Below, piece by piece: positions 24,651 to 36,560 of a stretch of DNA of 64,000 nt. Below the pieces are notes generated by a model that was not told the origin of the DNA, did no database searches, and saw only the letters and a program-made list of their open reading frames with translations. The position numbers and the translations under genes were made by a program. This stretch comes from Chelydra serpentina. Taxonomy: Eukaryota > Chordata > Testudines > Chelydridae. The stretch covers positions 19,512,501 to 19,576,500 of the forward strand of contig JBAIAC010000007.1 of the NCBI GenBank assembly GCA_037349315.1. The letters run 5' to 3'. The first letter of the stretch is position 1, and every line of letters begins with the position of its first letter.

Positions 24651-26340
24651 AATTAGTCCTTTTTATTCTTCACAAATTACCCACAAACAAATTTTGATTT
24701 GTTCACATTTATGCATTATTGGAAATTGTTCACAAACTTTAGTGGGGGCTGTTCATGAGCTATTTGTTTCATTTATGGGCCCACTTCTCCACCTGATTTA
24801 ATCATTTATACCTGTGTAAACTACTACCATTCTTTTCTGTAGCCTGTTTACACCCACTTTGCACAGGTATAAATGACTACACAAGCTGCAAGGAGAAGAA
24901 ACTCAAGTGACCTGGAGCAGACCTGTGGGTGGTTCCTCCCACAGTCTGGAGGCTGGCTGGAAGTCCATTCACCACTGGCATAAGATAGAGGAGACTAAGG
25001 GCTCCTTTAAAGTCCACCAGCTTGTAATGGCTCCTTAGGGGGCATTATGCCAGGGAATATTGTCAGAGTGCAGGGCACACTTCTGCTCTCATACTGCCAT
25101 TCTATGCAACAGAGTTGGGTGGGAGGGGCTGGTGTAGGCTAGTTAGCCATGCCAGAGTAATCCTCAGCCACCCCTTTGGGGCAGCTTTAAGGACAGTTTG
25201 GTAGTACAAAATTACCTCAACACATGGCCGAATCTGTCCCTATGTCTTCAACTATTTACTATTATGTCATTATGGTATGTGATTGAACACCTAAGTCACA
25301 TGGCATTGTTTCTTCACCCTGAATGGATAACAGATTTTTTTATAAAACAGGAGGAGTGGGAAATCAGCAATTTCAAGGTGACCACTCTGTTTCTGGTGCA
25401 AACCTTTGAGTGACAACACTTAAAATAGATACTTACAGGTCTTCATTGCCTTAGTATCTGACCACCTCTTTCCTAACCTTTTGCATGACAACCTTGAGCT
25501 TTACCTGGCATAGGTTATGATTTGATCTGTGGTGTTCAGGCTGTATTTCTGTCTTTAAAGGATGCCTATTTAGCCTTAATGAAGCCTGCTTTACCATAGT
25601 TTTGTTCTCACCCTTTTACTTTGTTTTTGTGCTCGTTGATACACGAACCATCTGTGCCTCTAACACAATGTTCTTGAATAGCCTCCAGGCTGAGTCTGTG
25701 GTTTTAAAGTTTTTTACTTTGCCCTTCAGCCTGCTGTTAACCATTTTCCACATAATTTTAAAATCTGTCCTTTTAACATTTGCCCTCTATTATGATATAA
25801 AATCTAACTGTGTGGTGATTGCTGTTATCCAATGGAGCTCAGGTTTGTCGAGCTAAGGAGCTCTTGAGCTCGAGGTACCTAAATAAATTAGAGCCGTACT
25901 TAGGCCTTAATTAAGGCCTGATCCTGTAAGATGCAGAGCACCCCTCCTTTTCAGCTGGCTCTGGCAGCACTTGAGGAGATGCTCAGGACTAGATCCGCAA
26001 AAGGGGCTGATTCTCAGTGCTGCAATGCCTAACATTTAGGCACCCTGCCATCTAGTGGAATCCACACCTTGAGTTAGGTCACCTGGTTCCCTATACAGGG
26101 CATGGGGAGAGTTAGGCAAAAGCCAACATGCTGAGCAGGGAGCTGTCTAAACTAGCCAATAGGAAATGCAGAGGCCAAAGCCTTGCCCCTCAAAGGGAGT
26201 TGGTCACCTAACTCCAGATTAGAAGGAGGTGCCTCCCTCTGCTTCAGAATCCCAGCCATGAACCTTCTCCCAGAGTTAGGCACCTAACGCTTTTCTCACA
26301 CAAAAAAGAGGAGGAGGAAGTGGTGCTGGTGCCCCTTTAT
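24651..26340. other. Non-coding DNA with a hairpin repeat and an 18-bp palindrome
   Basis: A hairpin at 24,802-24,876 is related to the one at 5.5 kb. A perfect 18-bp palindrome, AGGCCTTAATTAAGGCCT, lies at 25,902-25,919. No gene is recognised. Confidence 0.5.
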
Positions 26341-26344
26341 AAAC

Positions 26345-26635
26345 TTTTCTGCAGTGCTTAGCACATTCAGCCAGGATATGGGAGACCAGGTTTGAATCCC
26401 CACTCTTCCTGATAGGGAGCAGGGATTTAAACCCAGCTGTCCCACTGCCTAGGAGAGTGCCCTAATGACTGGGCTCTAGATGAAGGGAGAGGGCTTCACT
26501 CAATCTCTTCTGTTGAATCTATTCTACTTTGTAAAATTGGAACAGTGGCTTGAACTACGGTCTCCCACATCCTAATGAGGGCCTGAACCACTGGTCTATA
26601 TAGTTATTCCTGATCTTTTGTTTTGTTTTGTTTTA
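26345..26635. mobile_element. Compound of three tRNA-like SINE modules, two inverted
   Basis: The first module (about 26,348-26,405, +) has a tRNA-type B-box-like 'GGTTTGAATCC' and an A-box-like 'TTAGCACATTCAGCCAGG'. The next (about 26,405-26,482) is inverted: its complement reads 'GGGCACTCTCCTAGG' and then 'GGGTTTAAATCC'. The third (about 26,550-26,625) is also inverted: its complement reads 'CCAGTGGTTCAGG...GATGTGGGAGACC'. The first two meet at a palindromic joint around 'CTTCCTGATAGGGAG'. It is probably an old turtle or amniote SINE with head-to-head tRNA-derived units. The exact family is not known to me. Confidence 0.55.
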
Positions 26636-26866
26636 TTTTTTGTCCCGATGACTATATTGGAGTTAGTTGCCTAAATACGTTTGTGGCTCTAGCCTTCACA
26701 GTGTCAGGCCTTTACCTCTCCTAATAATTTCTGCATACTAAGAATAAATCACTTGGAATCAAAGAGGAAGGATGGTCCAGTGGTGAGGTCACAGCCCGTG
26801 ACTTGGCCGGCCACATTTCAATTTTCTGCTTTGTCACAAACTCCTTGGGGAACCTTGGGAAAGTCA

Positions 26867-27569
26867 CTTAGGCCTAGATCATCAAAGACATTGAGGTGCC
26901 TAACTTCCCATTGATGTCAATAGAATTTAGGAGTAGGGTTACCAAGTTTCTACTCGCACAAAACCGAACACCCTTGCCCTGCCACCTGACCTGCCCGTCC
27001 TCTGAGGCCCTGCCCCTTCTCCGAGGCCCCGCGTCCGCTCACTCCATCCCCCCCCCGCCCCCCCGTCGCTCACTCTGCCCACCCTCACTCACTCACTCAT
27101 TTTCACTGTGTTGGCTCAGGGGGTTGGGGTGTGGGACGGGGGTGCGGGCTCCGGCTCGGGGTGCGGGCTCTGGGATGGGGCCGGGGATGAGGGGTTTGGG
27201 GTGCAGGAGGGGGATCAGGACTGGGGCAGGCAGTTGGGGCTCTGAGGGGAGGGCTCAGGGGTGCAGGCTCTGGGAGGCGCTTACCTCAGGCAGCTCCCGG
27301 AAGCAGCGGCATGTCCCCACTCAGGTTCCTACATGGAGGCACAGCCAGGTGGCTCTGCGGGTTGCCCTGTCCGTAGGCGCAGCTCCCGCAGCTCCCATTG
27401 GACGTGATCCCATAGCTCCACTGTGCCGCAGACCAGACTTTTAACAGCCCAGTTGGTGATGCTGACTGGAGCCGCCAGGATCCCTTTTTGACTGGGAGTT
27501 CTGGTCAAAAAACAGATAACTGGCAACCCTATTTAGGAGCCTAAATACCTTTGAGGATCTGGGGCTTAG
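26867..27569. mobile_element. Palindromic (hairpin) element inserted in MIR, itself split by a hAT element
   Basis: The left arm, GCCTAGATCATCAAAG...GGTGCC..CATTGA, pairs with the right arm, TCAAT...CCTAAATACCTTTGAGGATCTGGGG. CTTAG flanks both outer ends (26,867-26,871 and 27,565-27,569), consistent with a 5-bp target duplication in the MIR core. A 598-bp hAT element lies inside the right arm, just past the hairpin centre. Confidence 0.65.
26926..27539. mobile_element. Non-autonomous hAT element (TAGGGTTACCA ends, TTTAGGAG TSD)
   Basis: The element spans 26,934-27,531 (598 bp). It starts TAGGGTTACCA and ends TGGCAACCCTA. A perfect 8-bp duplication, TTTAGGAG, lies at 26,926-26,933 and 27,532-27,539. 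The middle is GC-rich with C-runs, short CACT repeats and G-rich tandem motifs (GGGTGCGGGCTC, GGGGTGCAGG). The 182-codon frame crossing it has no recognisable domain and runs from flank into element, so I do not call a gene. Confidence 0.9.
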
Positions 27570-27673
27570 TCTCTTTATACTTCAGTTCCACACTGCAAAA
27601 ATGAGGATAATAGCACTTCTATACCTTACAGAATGTTGTGAAGATAACTACATTAAAGATTGTGAGATTCTTG

Positions 27674-27958
27674 TGTAGCCCAAGGTCCAGTGTACTTCAA
27701 TGGCAGCCCTGGGAACTACAAGTTGTAGACTACAAACTGTGGCATGTTGGGAGAACTTCCCGGGTCCTGCCAGGATGTACCCTCTCTGACCCCCCAGCAG
27801 GAGGTCTCAGCACTGACTGAGCTGGAAGCACATAGCAGGCAAGCAGAGAGGAGGCTGCTGGATTGTAATCCTGTTCTATGTTCTTTACAGAATAAAGCCT
27901 TGTTCCTGGTAGTTTGTCTGAGTGGGTCTGGTCTGAGGTGAATACACACTGACATACA
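27674..27958 (+). mobile_element. Possible small LTR-like fragment
   Basis: It starts TGTAGCCC and ends GACATACA, and has an AATAAA followed by GCCTTGTTCCTG at 27,891, resembling a retroviral polyadenylation region. The flanking 4-mers do not match, and no internal genes or partner LTR are seen, so the call is weak. Confidence 0.3.
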
Positions 27959-30914
27959 ACACAAAGGAGCCTCAGGCCCAGTTTCACAAAGTTGTGTAAA
28001 AAGTCGCAAGGCAGGCTTCCCCTATCTTGAACAACCTCATACTGGGCGAGGTGAACAGGAGAGGGGGGCTACACTCAAATACTGTGGTTATGGAAGCCAT
28101 ATAAGTACCTTCACATAATAAAGAGTTGCCTCCTCACTTGTAAGCATCAGTACAAACTGCCCCAAAATACAGGATTTTATGGTATAAATAAATTGCTTCT
28201 GTAAATCATGCTCTGATGTGCCATGAGCTAGTTAATAGTGGAGTAATTAAAATCACCCATTCTTATTGTCTGAATCAGCACATTTTGTAACTTCTTCCTA
28301 ATTTTTGTTAATGTGCTACAGTCCTCCCCCCAGTGTGGGAAGAGGTGGTTTGATACCTGCTGATGCTTTTAATTACCACACTGCTTAGCTCCAGGAGTGA
28401 ACTGAGTAGCAAAGTAAACTTAACCAGGAGCTCTGTCTTGCAACTCTGACTCACACAAGGTGTCCCATAAAAGTGGATGGGAATTTGTGTGTGCATGTGT
28501 AATAACCACCCATATAAGTAATGATTTCAGAATCAGACTCAGGATTAACAGAACACATCATGTAAATTCTGCTTTGCTGTTCATCTGCTACCTGTAATTA
28601 GCAATTGGAGGTGAGGAGTGAGGAGAAGGTGGGGCAATCTGGAAAGTTGCCTGACAGATAAGGATCAAGCTCAATAGCAGACTCTGGCAATCTGAGGCAA
28701 TAGTAGGAGATCAAGCCAAGCAGAGTTTAGCAGGAATAAGTGGATAATTGACAGTGTCATGTGATGAGGTTTAACGTCTTGTACCCTTAGCTCATGTCAC
28801 ATGACTGGGTCAGACAATAAAGACCTTCTCAACACTTTTTCACTGCATAGAGGATGGAGCTGAGCTGCAGACTGATGGGGCGAGTGATGTAAGGGGAGCA
28901 TAGCTTAAGTCTTTAGAAATATTGACAGGATCAGTCTTCCTGTGCTTTAGCCTCCATGGAGAAAAGGCTTGTGGGAGTGCTTGGCCAGATCCTCAGCTGG
29001 TGTAAACCAGTGTGAATTCATTGAAGTCAATGACACTTGTTATCCTCCCTTTGTAGCTATCACAAGAGTTACAGAGGGGAAATAGGCTAATCCTGCTCCA
29101 GTCCCTTCAGAAGGTTCTTTACCTGAATTGGTTGGGGGAGAGGGAGCAGGAAACAGGCATGAAAGAGAGATGAGGAAAATATGGGAAAATTAAGAGAAAG
29201 AGAGAGAGAAAGCAAGAGAGACCAAGGGAAAATGCTAGGAGAAAGCAAAAAGGAAAGATGTGTGGAGAATGTATGAGGCAGGGGAAAGCAGATGGTATGC
29301 ATGGGAGGGTCACACCCCCCATGCTCCACCCCCAGAGGCCAGCTGGGGATTCCCCTTCCGACCAGGGAAGCAGTACCACCAAATCCAAACATGCCAGAAG
29401 CACGAGTGAGGGCCTTCAAAATCCTGAAAGTGTATTTCATTTTTAAAATCATTTTGGGTTCTTTTTATTTGCTTTCTGGTTTAGGAGGCTTAAGCATGCA
29501 CTCGGGTCACACTTTCAAGTTTGCCTCTGCAACCACACGGGCTAGAGATCAGATTGTAATGTAATCACTTGAATCCAGGTGCTGGAGCTTTAAGTAAAAC
29601 ACTGTATATTGTGAGATTCGGTAACACTGGGGCAGCCATTGGTAGCATCGAGCTGTCCTTGTCAGTTCAATACCATCTCCCCCTACATACACAGATCCCC
29701 CAACACATGTCATGGCATGTGCTGTGGGTTTTTTGGAGAGGGGAGAGGTGTGTCGAGAGAAAACTGTGCTCCAGTGATGCCCAGCTGATGCCACAGCCCC
29801 TTTGTCCCCATTAAATTCTGTGCCAAGCACTTCCTGGCTCAATCCAAGGATAAGGCCCAGAGAGTGGAAGGAAGATGATGTTTGAGTGGTGGCAACAGAA
29901 GGAAGACAGATGTGTATGAGTCTGTGGGAGCAGTTTATGTGTAGAAATGAGAAAAGGGCAGCTGGGGTAGGGAACAGTGGGCAGGGCATAGCATGGGGCA
30001 CACAAGCTGCAGGATTATTTTTTTGTAGGAGACAAACATGAATATAAACACTTTCAAAGTTGGACATTTACAACTAATCAGATAGTGGGTAGATGAAATA
30101 CCTAGGATTTAAATGCATATGTCAAATGGTATAGAATCTTATCTATGAAAAACTTTTCCCATGCAATACTTTAGATGCAAACACCTCTGATCTACATAAA
30201 TATTGTTATGGTGGGCATTGCCTGGTGGAACTGTTACCCATAAGCTTCCAAGTTCTTTTCTTAGCATGTGAGCAAATGTTAAGACTTGGGGAAGACATGC
30301 TCTGAGTGTTATTGTTAGCTTTGTTATGCATGTAGAGGAAACTGTCCGAGCAACGGGGAATTTGCCCTCTGCCTAGGTCCCTAATTAGAGTCAGTTCCTG
30401 GGAACCAGGCATTGGTGTTGGACTGGCATTCCTGAAAGATGGCATTGCTCTCCATTCTGTTTGTGACCACCTCTGTTCCAGGACTGGTGTATGTGTGTAA
30501 GTAAAACAAGTTATACTTAGAATATTCATGGTCTCCCAGTCACCAATTTCTCCTCACCAAGAAGCCAACCTGCGAGGCCCTGCACATCCGGACTGATTGA
30601 TAGTGAGATGCTGGTTTCAGAATGAGACACTGGTGTTAGAAGAAGGGGCTACACTATCATAACATGCTATATATCTATATATAGATATGAAATTGGAAAG
30701 GAACAGAGAAGGCAAAAGAGGAATGTCGGGATTATAGATGTGGCTAAAATGACTTAACCTAGAGTACTACCAGATTACTTTTACCACTTCTAGTCTTTCT
30801 CCTTCTCCTACAGTTATATTAATATTTCCTTTACCTGGGGGTTTAATCAGATATACTCTACTGCACATTTTCATTTTAGTGCCAATAGTACAGACATTAT
30901 TATTAGCCCTATTT
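27959..30914. other. Non-coding DNA with a polypurine tract
   Basis: The plus strand of 29,128-29,270 is almost wholly A and G with GAGAGA runs. At 28,985-29,040 the wording 'GATCCTCAGCTGGTGTAAA' resembles one arm of the window's hairpin repeats. At 28,246-28,262 the complement could read MGDFN, as in LINE endonucleases, but nothing around it supports that. No gene is called. Confidence 0.5.
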
Positions 30915-31215
30915 AGTCGAACCCCTGCAAGCCTCTGTTCCCCACTCTGCCACTTACTTTCTTGTGACCTTAAGCAAGTTACTTAACTTCTCTGAATTAG
31001 AAATCTGATCTCACTTACACCAGGGTAAATCAGGAGAAATTCTCTAGGAATCACTGGAGTTGTATCAGGGTAAAACTAATTAAGATCAGATTGAAGCCCT
31101 CTGTGCCTCTATTTATTCACCATATAGACATCTCTGAGACTTTGTTCAATGATATCTGTAAAATGCTGACATGCTCATATAGGAGATGCTATATTAATAC
31201 AAATTGTTTAATGTA
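30915..31215 (+). mobile_element. MIR SINE carrying an inserted hairpin
   Basis: The MIR core 'TCTGCCACTTACTTTCTTGTGACC' and 'AAGCAAGTTACTTAACTTCTCTG' is followed after about 105 bp by 'CTCTGTGCCTCTATTTATTC' and 'TGTAAAATGCTGACATGC'. The intervening hairpin (30,995-31,098) separates two halves that are continuous in MIR. Confidence 0.7.
30990..31103. mobile_element. Hairpin element in MIR core with CTCTG duplication
   Basis: ATCTGATC at 31,003-31,010 pairs with GATCAGAT at 31,084-31,091, with 'TTACACC' against 'GGGTAA' further in. CTCTG lies on both sides (30,990-30,994 and 31,099-31,103), and in MIR this string occurs once, so it reads as a 5-bp target duplication. It parallels the insertion at 26.87 kb. 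Confidence 0.55.
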
Positions 31216-33647
31216 TTATTATTGTTTATAGAGTGTCTCCTCAGTGATATTACATAATTCATTCAGATATATTGATACCCTCCTGATGTCTGTTCCATAG
31301 AATTGTCCTTGAGGAGAGTGTGGAGTTACTGTAAGGAGCAAGGATAACAACGGTGCACGAAAAGGAAATTCTTTTGCATTGCATTTAATTCTTCAGCACT
31401 GTATGTTTGCATATTATTGTTGACGGCTTAGGGCTACAGGAGTTGCCATGCCTAGATGAACTAGATTCATCTTGTTACACATCCTATCTCCAATAGAGGC
31501 CAATACATAATTTTTACAACAAGATAAAAAACAATAATACACATTGGACCTGACTAATTGTACAATACTATGTAATGAGAGGAAGATATCTTTGTGTCTT
31601 CATCAAGGGTTTAGATTACACCCTGAAACCAGAGTATTAAGAGTCTATACTGGCTGGATTTGGGTCATAAGAGGTAGGAAGAAATCATTATACATTGGTT
31701 CATTTTCCCATTTCCAAGCACATTTTTATACTTGATTACATCCAAATGATCATATGATAATTACATGCATAGAATGGGAGGGGTACAAATGACTATGGGG
31801 TTCAGGGGAGACTAGACCAAATTTTCAGTGGCCGTTTAGCAGCAAGGTCGTATGTTGGACATAGCGAACCAGAAAGAAGATTGAGGTTGGCTTTATTGAA
31901 GCCTGAACTTCCATTTGCTTTTCAAGAGTGGTTGCTGGTCTTTTAATTATTCCAAACTAAAAAATGCTAAACAGAGATACGAGGCTGGAGAAGACTTTGG
32001 AGGATTTGGAGGTGTTTTTTTATTTTGTTTTTGTATTTGTGCGTGTCTGTTGTTAGGTTTTTTAATAGCTCAAATAAAGCCACAAAAAGACATTTTGGCT
32101 CTAAAATCACAAAGTGATACTTGGGAAACAGATTTTAATTTATTTTTCTAAAGATGCCTAAATTATATCCAAGGAAAGCCAGGCTACATTTTTAAAAACC
32201 CAAACAGCAGCTTTCAAATTTATTCACACTAATGAGCTAGTCTAAATTTTGAAAATGCTAATTCACAGAAGTCAGTTCTGTGGTGGGAGAAACACAACAA
32301 GGTTGTCACTGCCTGTGAACAAAGTGAATTGGTTATATGACTGACAGTAAAGATTTCTTTTAACATCAGTAAAAGGAGGCTGAAGTGACAGGTAAGAGGA
32401 CAGATGCAGAATTCTGCAGCTCTCTGAGTTTGTGTACTATCACTAAGGGACAAGTTGACTTGATACCAACTTAATAGGCTCAGCAGGGGCTAACCACAAG
32501 GGGATGGAAAATGTACATGGATGTAATAGGGCACCCATACAGTATCAGCATAAGCCTGAAAACCATCTAACTGCTTTTGGTTGAGGAAATTAATCACATT
32601 ACTTTTAAAGTCAAGCTTGTCTTTTAATCTAGGATCTGCTCAGTATACAATATTTCACAGGAAACATGCACATAATTTTAGTCACTTTTACTCATCTCAG
32701 AAATGAATTTAGCATCATCACAAGGCAGCTTAAATTCAACATCATCTCTGAGGAAATGAAATACTGGAGCAAAACTATAAATGGAAAACTTGAAACCAAA
32801 GAGATATAAGTGAGTGTACAGCATTTAACATTCTGTGTAATCTGCATGCAAAGATATTTGCATAAGAAAAGGTAAAGCTTCCACGCTTTCCTTGTGCATG
32901 GTAGGTCCAATTTGTAACAAGCTGGCTAAGACTGTGTTGGCTACTGCATTCGGTGTCGGATGAATTAAGATGGGAGATGTCTTGCTATCAGAAATAATTC
33001 TACTGTGGGGAAAAAATCCCACTGTTTGACCTCTTGGACAAACATGCTGTAATAAAAAGTGCTATTTGCTATGAATGTATTGGGAGTTTTAAATCATCAA
33101 ACTAAAGTACCCCAGGCTCTGACAGTAAAATTTTCATTCAAAGGAGGGCTCAGCTTCACAACATAATAAATTATATATGACTAGGACATATAAAACATTT
33201 AAAGATATACAGAAATTCACTGTATTTGTGTTCAGTAGGAGAGTTCAGCTCTTGAAGTACTCTTTTATGTCAATCTTGCCTATTCTGAGGAAGAGGAGGG
33301 GGGGAATCTTTTCACATAAGAAGAAGCTAAACAAAGTGGCCATTTACACCCTCATGTGTTATGTAGGTGCTAGATTTTGGTTTTACTGGTGTGTATCTAT
33401 ATGGAAATTTCTAAGGGTGTCACAAAATGGGCCTTCAATTGAAGAGCCTAGAATAACTACCAGTTTAAATAAAGAAATCTTCACCGTTAAAAATAAAAGA
33501 AATTGCAATAAAATCTGAAGGTGGCATTTCTGCTGTATATGATATACAGTATGGAACAATCCTTCACTGGCTGCTTGATGAACTAGGTGACCTGACTGGG
33601 CTCTTCTGTCTCAAATTTCTCTAGTTCCTTGATTAGTGGAAGATGGG
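31216..33647. other. AT-rich non-coding DNA, no gene seen
   Basis: No coding, RNA or repeat boundary could be supported. The short frames here lack recognisable motifs. Confidence 0.5.
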
Positions 33648-34262
33648 AAACATAAGAACGGCCATACTGGGTCAGACCAAAGGTTCATCTAACCCAGTAT
33701 CCTGACTTCCGACAGTGGCCAATGTCAAGTGCCCCAGAGAGAATGAACAGACAGGTAATCATCAAGTGATCCATCCCCTGTTGCTCATTCCCAGCTTCTG
33801 GCAAACAGAGGCTAGGGACACCATCTCTGCCCATCCAGGCTAATAACCATTGATGGATCTATCCTCCATGAACTTATCTATTTCTTTTTTGAACCTTATT
33901 ATAGTCTTGGCCTTCACAACATCCCCTGGCAAGGAGTTCCACAGGTTGACCATGTGTTGTGTGGAAAAAATACTTCCTTTTGTTTGTTTTAAACCTGACG
34001 CCTATTAATTTCATTTGGTGACCCCTAGTTCTTGTGTTATGAGAAGGAGTAAATAACACTTCCTTATTTACTTTCTCCATACCAGTCAGGATTTTATAGA
34101 CCTCCATCATATCCCCCCCCTTAGTCATCTCTTTTCCAAGCTGAAAAGTCCCAGTGTTATTAATCTCTCCTCATACAGAAGCCTATACGATACCCCTAAT
34201 CATTTTTGTTGAACCTTTTCTGAACCTTTTCCAATTCCAGTATATCTTTTTTTGAGATGGGG
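33648..34262 (-). mobile_element. CR1 LINE 3' region, minus strand
   Basis: On the plus strand it begins at the CR1 3' end ('ACATAAGAACGGCCATACTG', 'GGGTCAGACC'). It continues through the well-known antisense CR1 wording: 'AAGGAGTTCCACAGGTTGAC', 'TTTCATTTGGTGACCCCTAG', 'ATAGACCTCCATCATATCCC' and 'CTTTTCCAAGCTGAAAAGTC'. The sense strand is therefore minus. The copy is well preserved, 5'-truncated and without an open reverse-transcriptase frame. Confidence 0.88.
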
Positions 34263-36477
34263 TGACCACCTGTGCATTCAGAAAGAAGACGAAAATAAAG
34301 GTTTCAGGGCAGTGAAGGATCAGAAAAGAAAGAATCAATAAAGAGAGGAGAGAACAGTTTGTCATTTGCAGCTGAATCCTGCACTGATCTCAATAGGAGT
34401 TTGCTTGGTGAAACCAACAAGATTTGACCCATAAACTCTTAAAAAGAGTAGATGAGCTCATCGTTTGTTTCACATTAAGGACTCTATCCTTCACTTCTAC
34501 AAGTTTATGCACAGCACAACTGAGTCGGGGAGGAGACAAAGGTGTCTCTAAGCGGTCCTTATACCTTCCCTGATCCTGGACCAGCCAGGGCCTAATCAAA
34601 CTCTTGATGCAACACTGCTCTCATGCTTATTTTCCCATGTGGAAGGACCTACAAAGAATAACATACAAACATAGTAAAATTATATTCAACAACTTAGACA
34701 ATATCACACATCATCATGAGAAATAAGTGTAACTGCAGCGTGTAAGTATGCAGACAGATTCATTCATGTGCATTTAACCTCTTGCCAAACCAACATTCCA
34801 AAGCAGGTATTCAGTTAATCACAGTTTGCACAGGAAATTCAGCCAAACCCTTAGGTAGCTTCATCATGATTTATTATTTTATTTGCTATAATTTAGTATC
34901 CTCCACCTGTGGTGTCCTGAAACCAACATAATCAAACTGGGAGGCATTATAAGCTGGCCAAATATCTATCCTTTGATTTTTCCTCACACACATGAAGTTT
35001 AAAATTGTGCCTACTCAACATAAAACATAAAACATCAGAAATGTAAGGGAAGGTGTAAAAACTGCCAAAAGACAGTATGTGAAAAGAGGTTTGTTTGTTT
35101 TTTCATTCTATCAATGATTTTGTCTACTTACACTTTTTATTCAAATGTGGGGGTTTCCAGCTGGTTTTCTGTACCTCAAACATTAAATCTACAATAAAAT
35201 GGATTTTTTAAAAAAACATTGACAGTTATTAATATTTTAAGCAAGTCCTTGATCTATATTTTCTGGATAAACATAATTAATAGTCTATTTTGAAGGCAAA
35301 GCAGAAATATGAAAGGACACAGTGATCAATACTAAGCATGCAGCTCAGACAGGGATGCAAAATTAATGACTGATTTAGGAAAGGACTACAGGATTTTGGA
35401 GAGATTAGAAATGAATTAAGGTTGAAATCTATTCACTCGCATTAAACCTGGGTGTCTGGACACATTGCAAGTGTAGTGTGGAGAAGCTGGACAAAGGAAA
35501 TTCAGAGAGAACCCAGTGCCAGAGTGTGGGGCAGTTTGTATAGCTCCCATGCAACTGCTGTTACTGTGTGGTAAAACAGTAGCCACAGCCCCAATTGCCA
35601 GTTGTGTGGAGTATTGGGACCAATGAAGCTGTATAAGATCAGTAGCCCCATCCTTGGTCCATCCCACTTCCAAGGTAGAATACCTTAAACCAGTGCAGAG
35701 ACCCTTTCCACAGAGAGTCCAGACAGCCCTGCAGAGCTGATTCCCCCACACAGTTCTTACATAGGGCTTAAGTGGGGCAGATGATCTTCGACTGGCCTCC
35801 TCAGCACAAATGACTTTTACCCTAAACATAGTATGATTAAAGGAAATCAAAGCAAATTAAAAGATACTCCATAGTAATCTGTTGGGGGCTTATCTAGTTG
35901 AAAGCAGGTTGTTTAAAAAATGTCATGGGGCATTTATCCATTTTTGTTTTGCAGTTGTTCTGGAATGACATTAAAAACATGTCTTGAGTCTCTTTTGAGA
36001 GATTCACTGTCTCTAGTATAACACATTCCAGACTGACAGACAAGGATACGTGTATTTGTATACATAGATATAGATGATCTATATGCCCCCCCACACCATT
36101 GTTTACATAATTTCTTTCTCAACTGATTCTGGTAAGGGTCCTGATACAACACAATAATTCATTGTATTCATAATTTTAAACACAGTTTCCATCAAGTACT
36201 TAAACATACCTTCATTTTATTCCTGGAAGTCTTAAAAGCATTTAGAAAGCTGTTACTCTCTTTTAGGAAAAGAGATCACAATATGAATATGAATACTCAA
36301 TTAACTATTAAGGCTAATGTAACATGTTAATAATATAGCAGGTTCACACTGCTGGTTGCTTTTAATAACACAGCAATACATTGAAATTCATGCTACCTGG
36401 CAGAAATTGAATCCATAGTCTCATATAATCACATTTAAGAGCCACTTTCAGACTTCATTGACTCAATTGAAATTTTA
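34263..36477. other. Non-coding DNA, no confirmed gene
   Basis: The longest frame (35,416-35,850, minus, 144 codons) has no motif I recognise, no hydrophobic pattern of interest and no support from splice or start context. Nothing else is called. Confidence 0.5.
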
Positions 36478-36560
36478 CAAAATAATAATAATAATAATTA
36501 ATAATGCTTTGCACTTACATAGTACCTTGCATTTGAGACTCTTGAATTACTTTACTTTCA
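36478..36560 (-). mobile_element. Possible MIR 3' fragment with (AAT)n
   Basis: (AAT)n at 36,478-36,500 is followed by 'ATGCTTTGCACTTACATAGT', wording typical of the tail of antisense MIR copies. It is short and decayed. Confidence 0.4.

Larger units (their letters stand above)
26768..27665 (+). mobile_element. MIR SINE, interrupted by a hairpin element and a hAT element
   Basis: The left part shows MIR wording: 'GGTCCAGTGGTGAGG' as tRNA-like head and 'AACCTTGGGAAAGTCACTTA' as core. The MIR resumes at 27,565 with 'CTTAGTCTCTTTATACTTCAG' (MIR: CTCAGTTTCC) and 'AATGAGGATAATAGCACTTC'. Between the two parts lie the hairpin element and the hAT element described separately. Confidence 0.75.

Noticed and set aside
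26896..27444. 182-codon plus-strand frame, rich in Gly, Pro and Arg
   Set aside because: It starts in a hairpin repeat and runs into a non-autonomous hAT element; GC-rich DNA keeps frames open by chance.
27674..27958. Firm call of a third LTR
   Set aside because: TG and CA ends and an AATAAA are present, but no target duplication could be found, so it is kept only as a low-confidence feature.
28246..28262. Possible LINE endonuclease motif MGDFN on the minus strand
   Set aside because: Only five residues match and no neighbouring endonuclease or RT motif is visible.
35416..35850. 144-codon minus-strand frame
   Set aside because: No recognised motif, no repeat or exon structure; length is within chance expectation for this much sequence.
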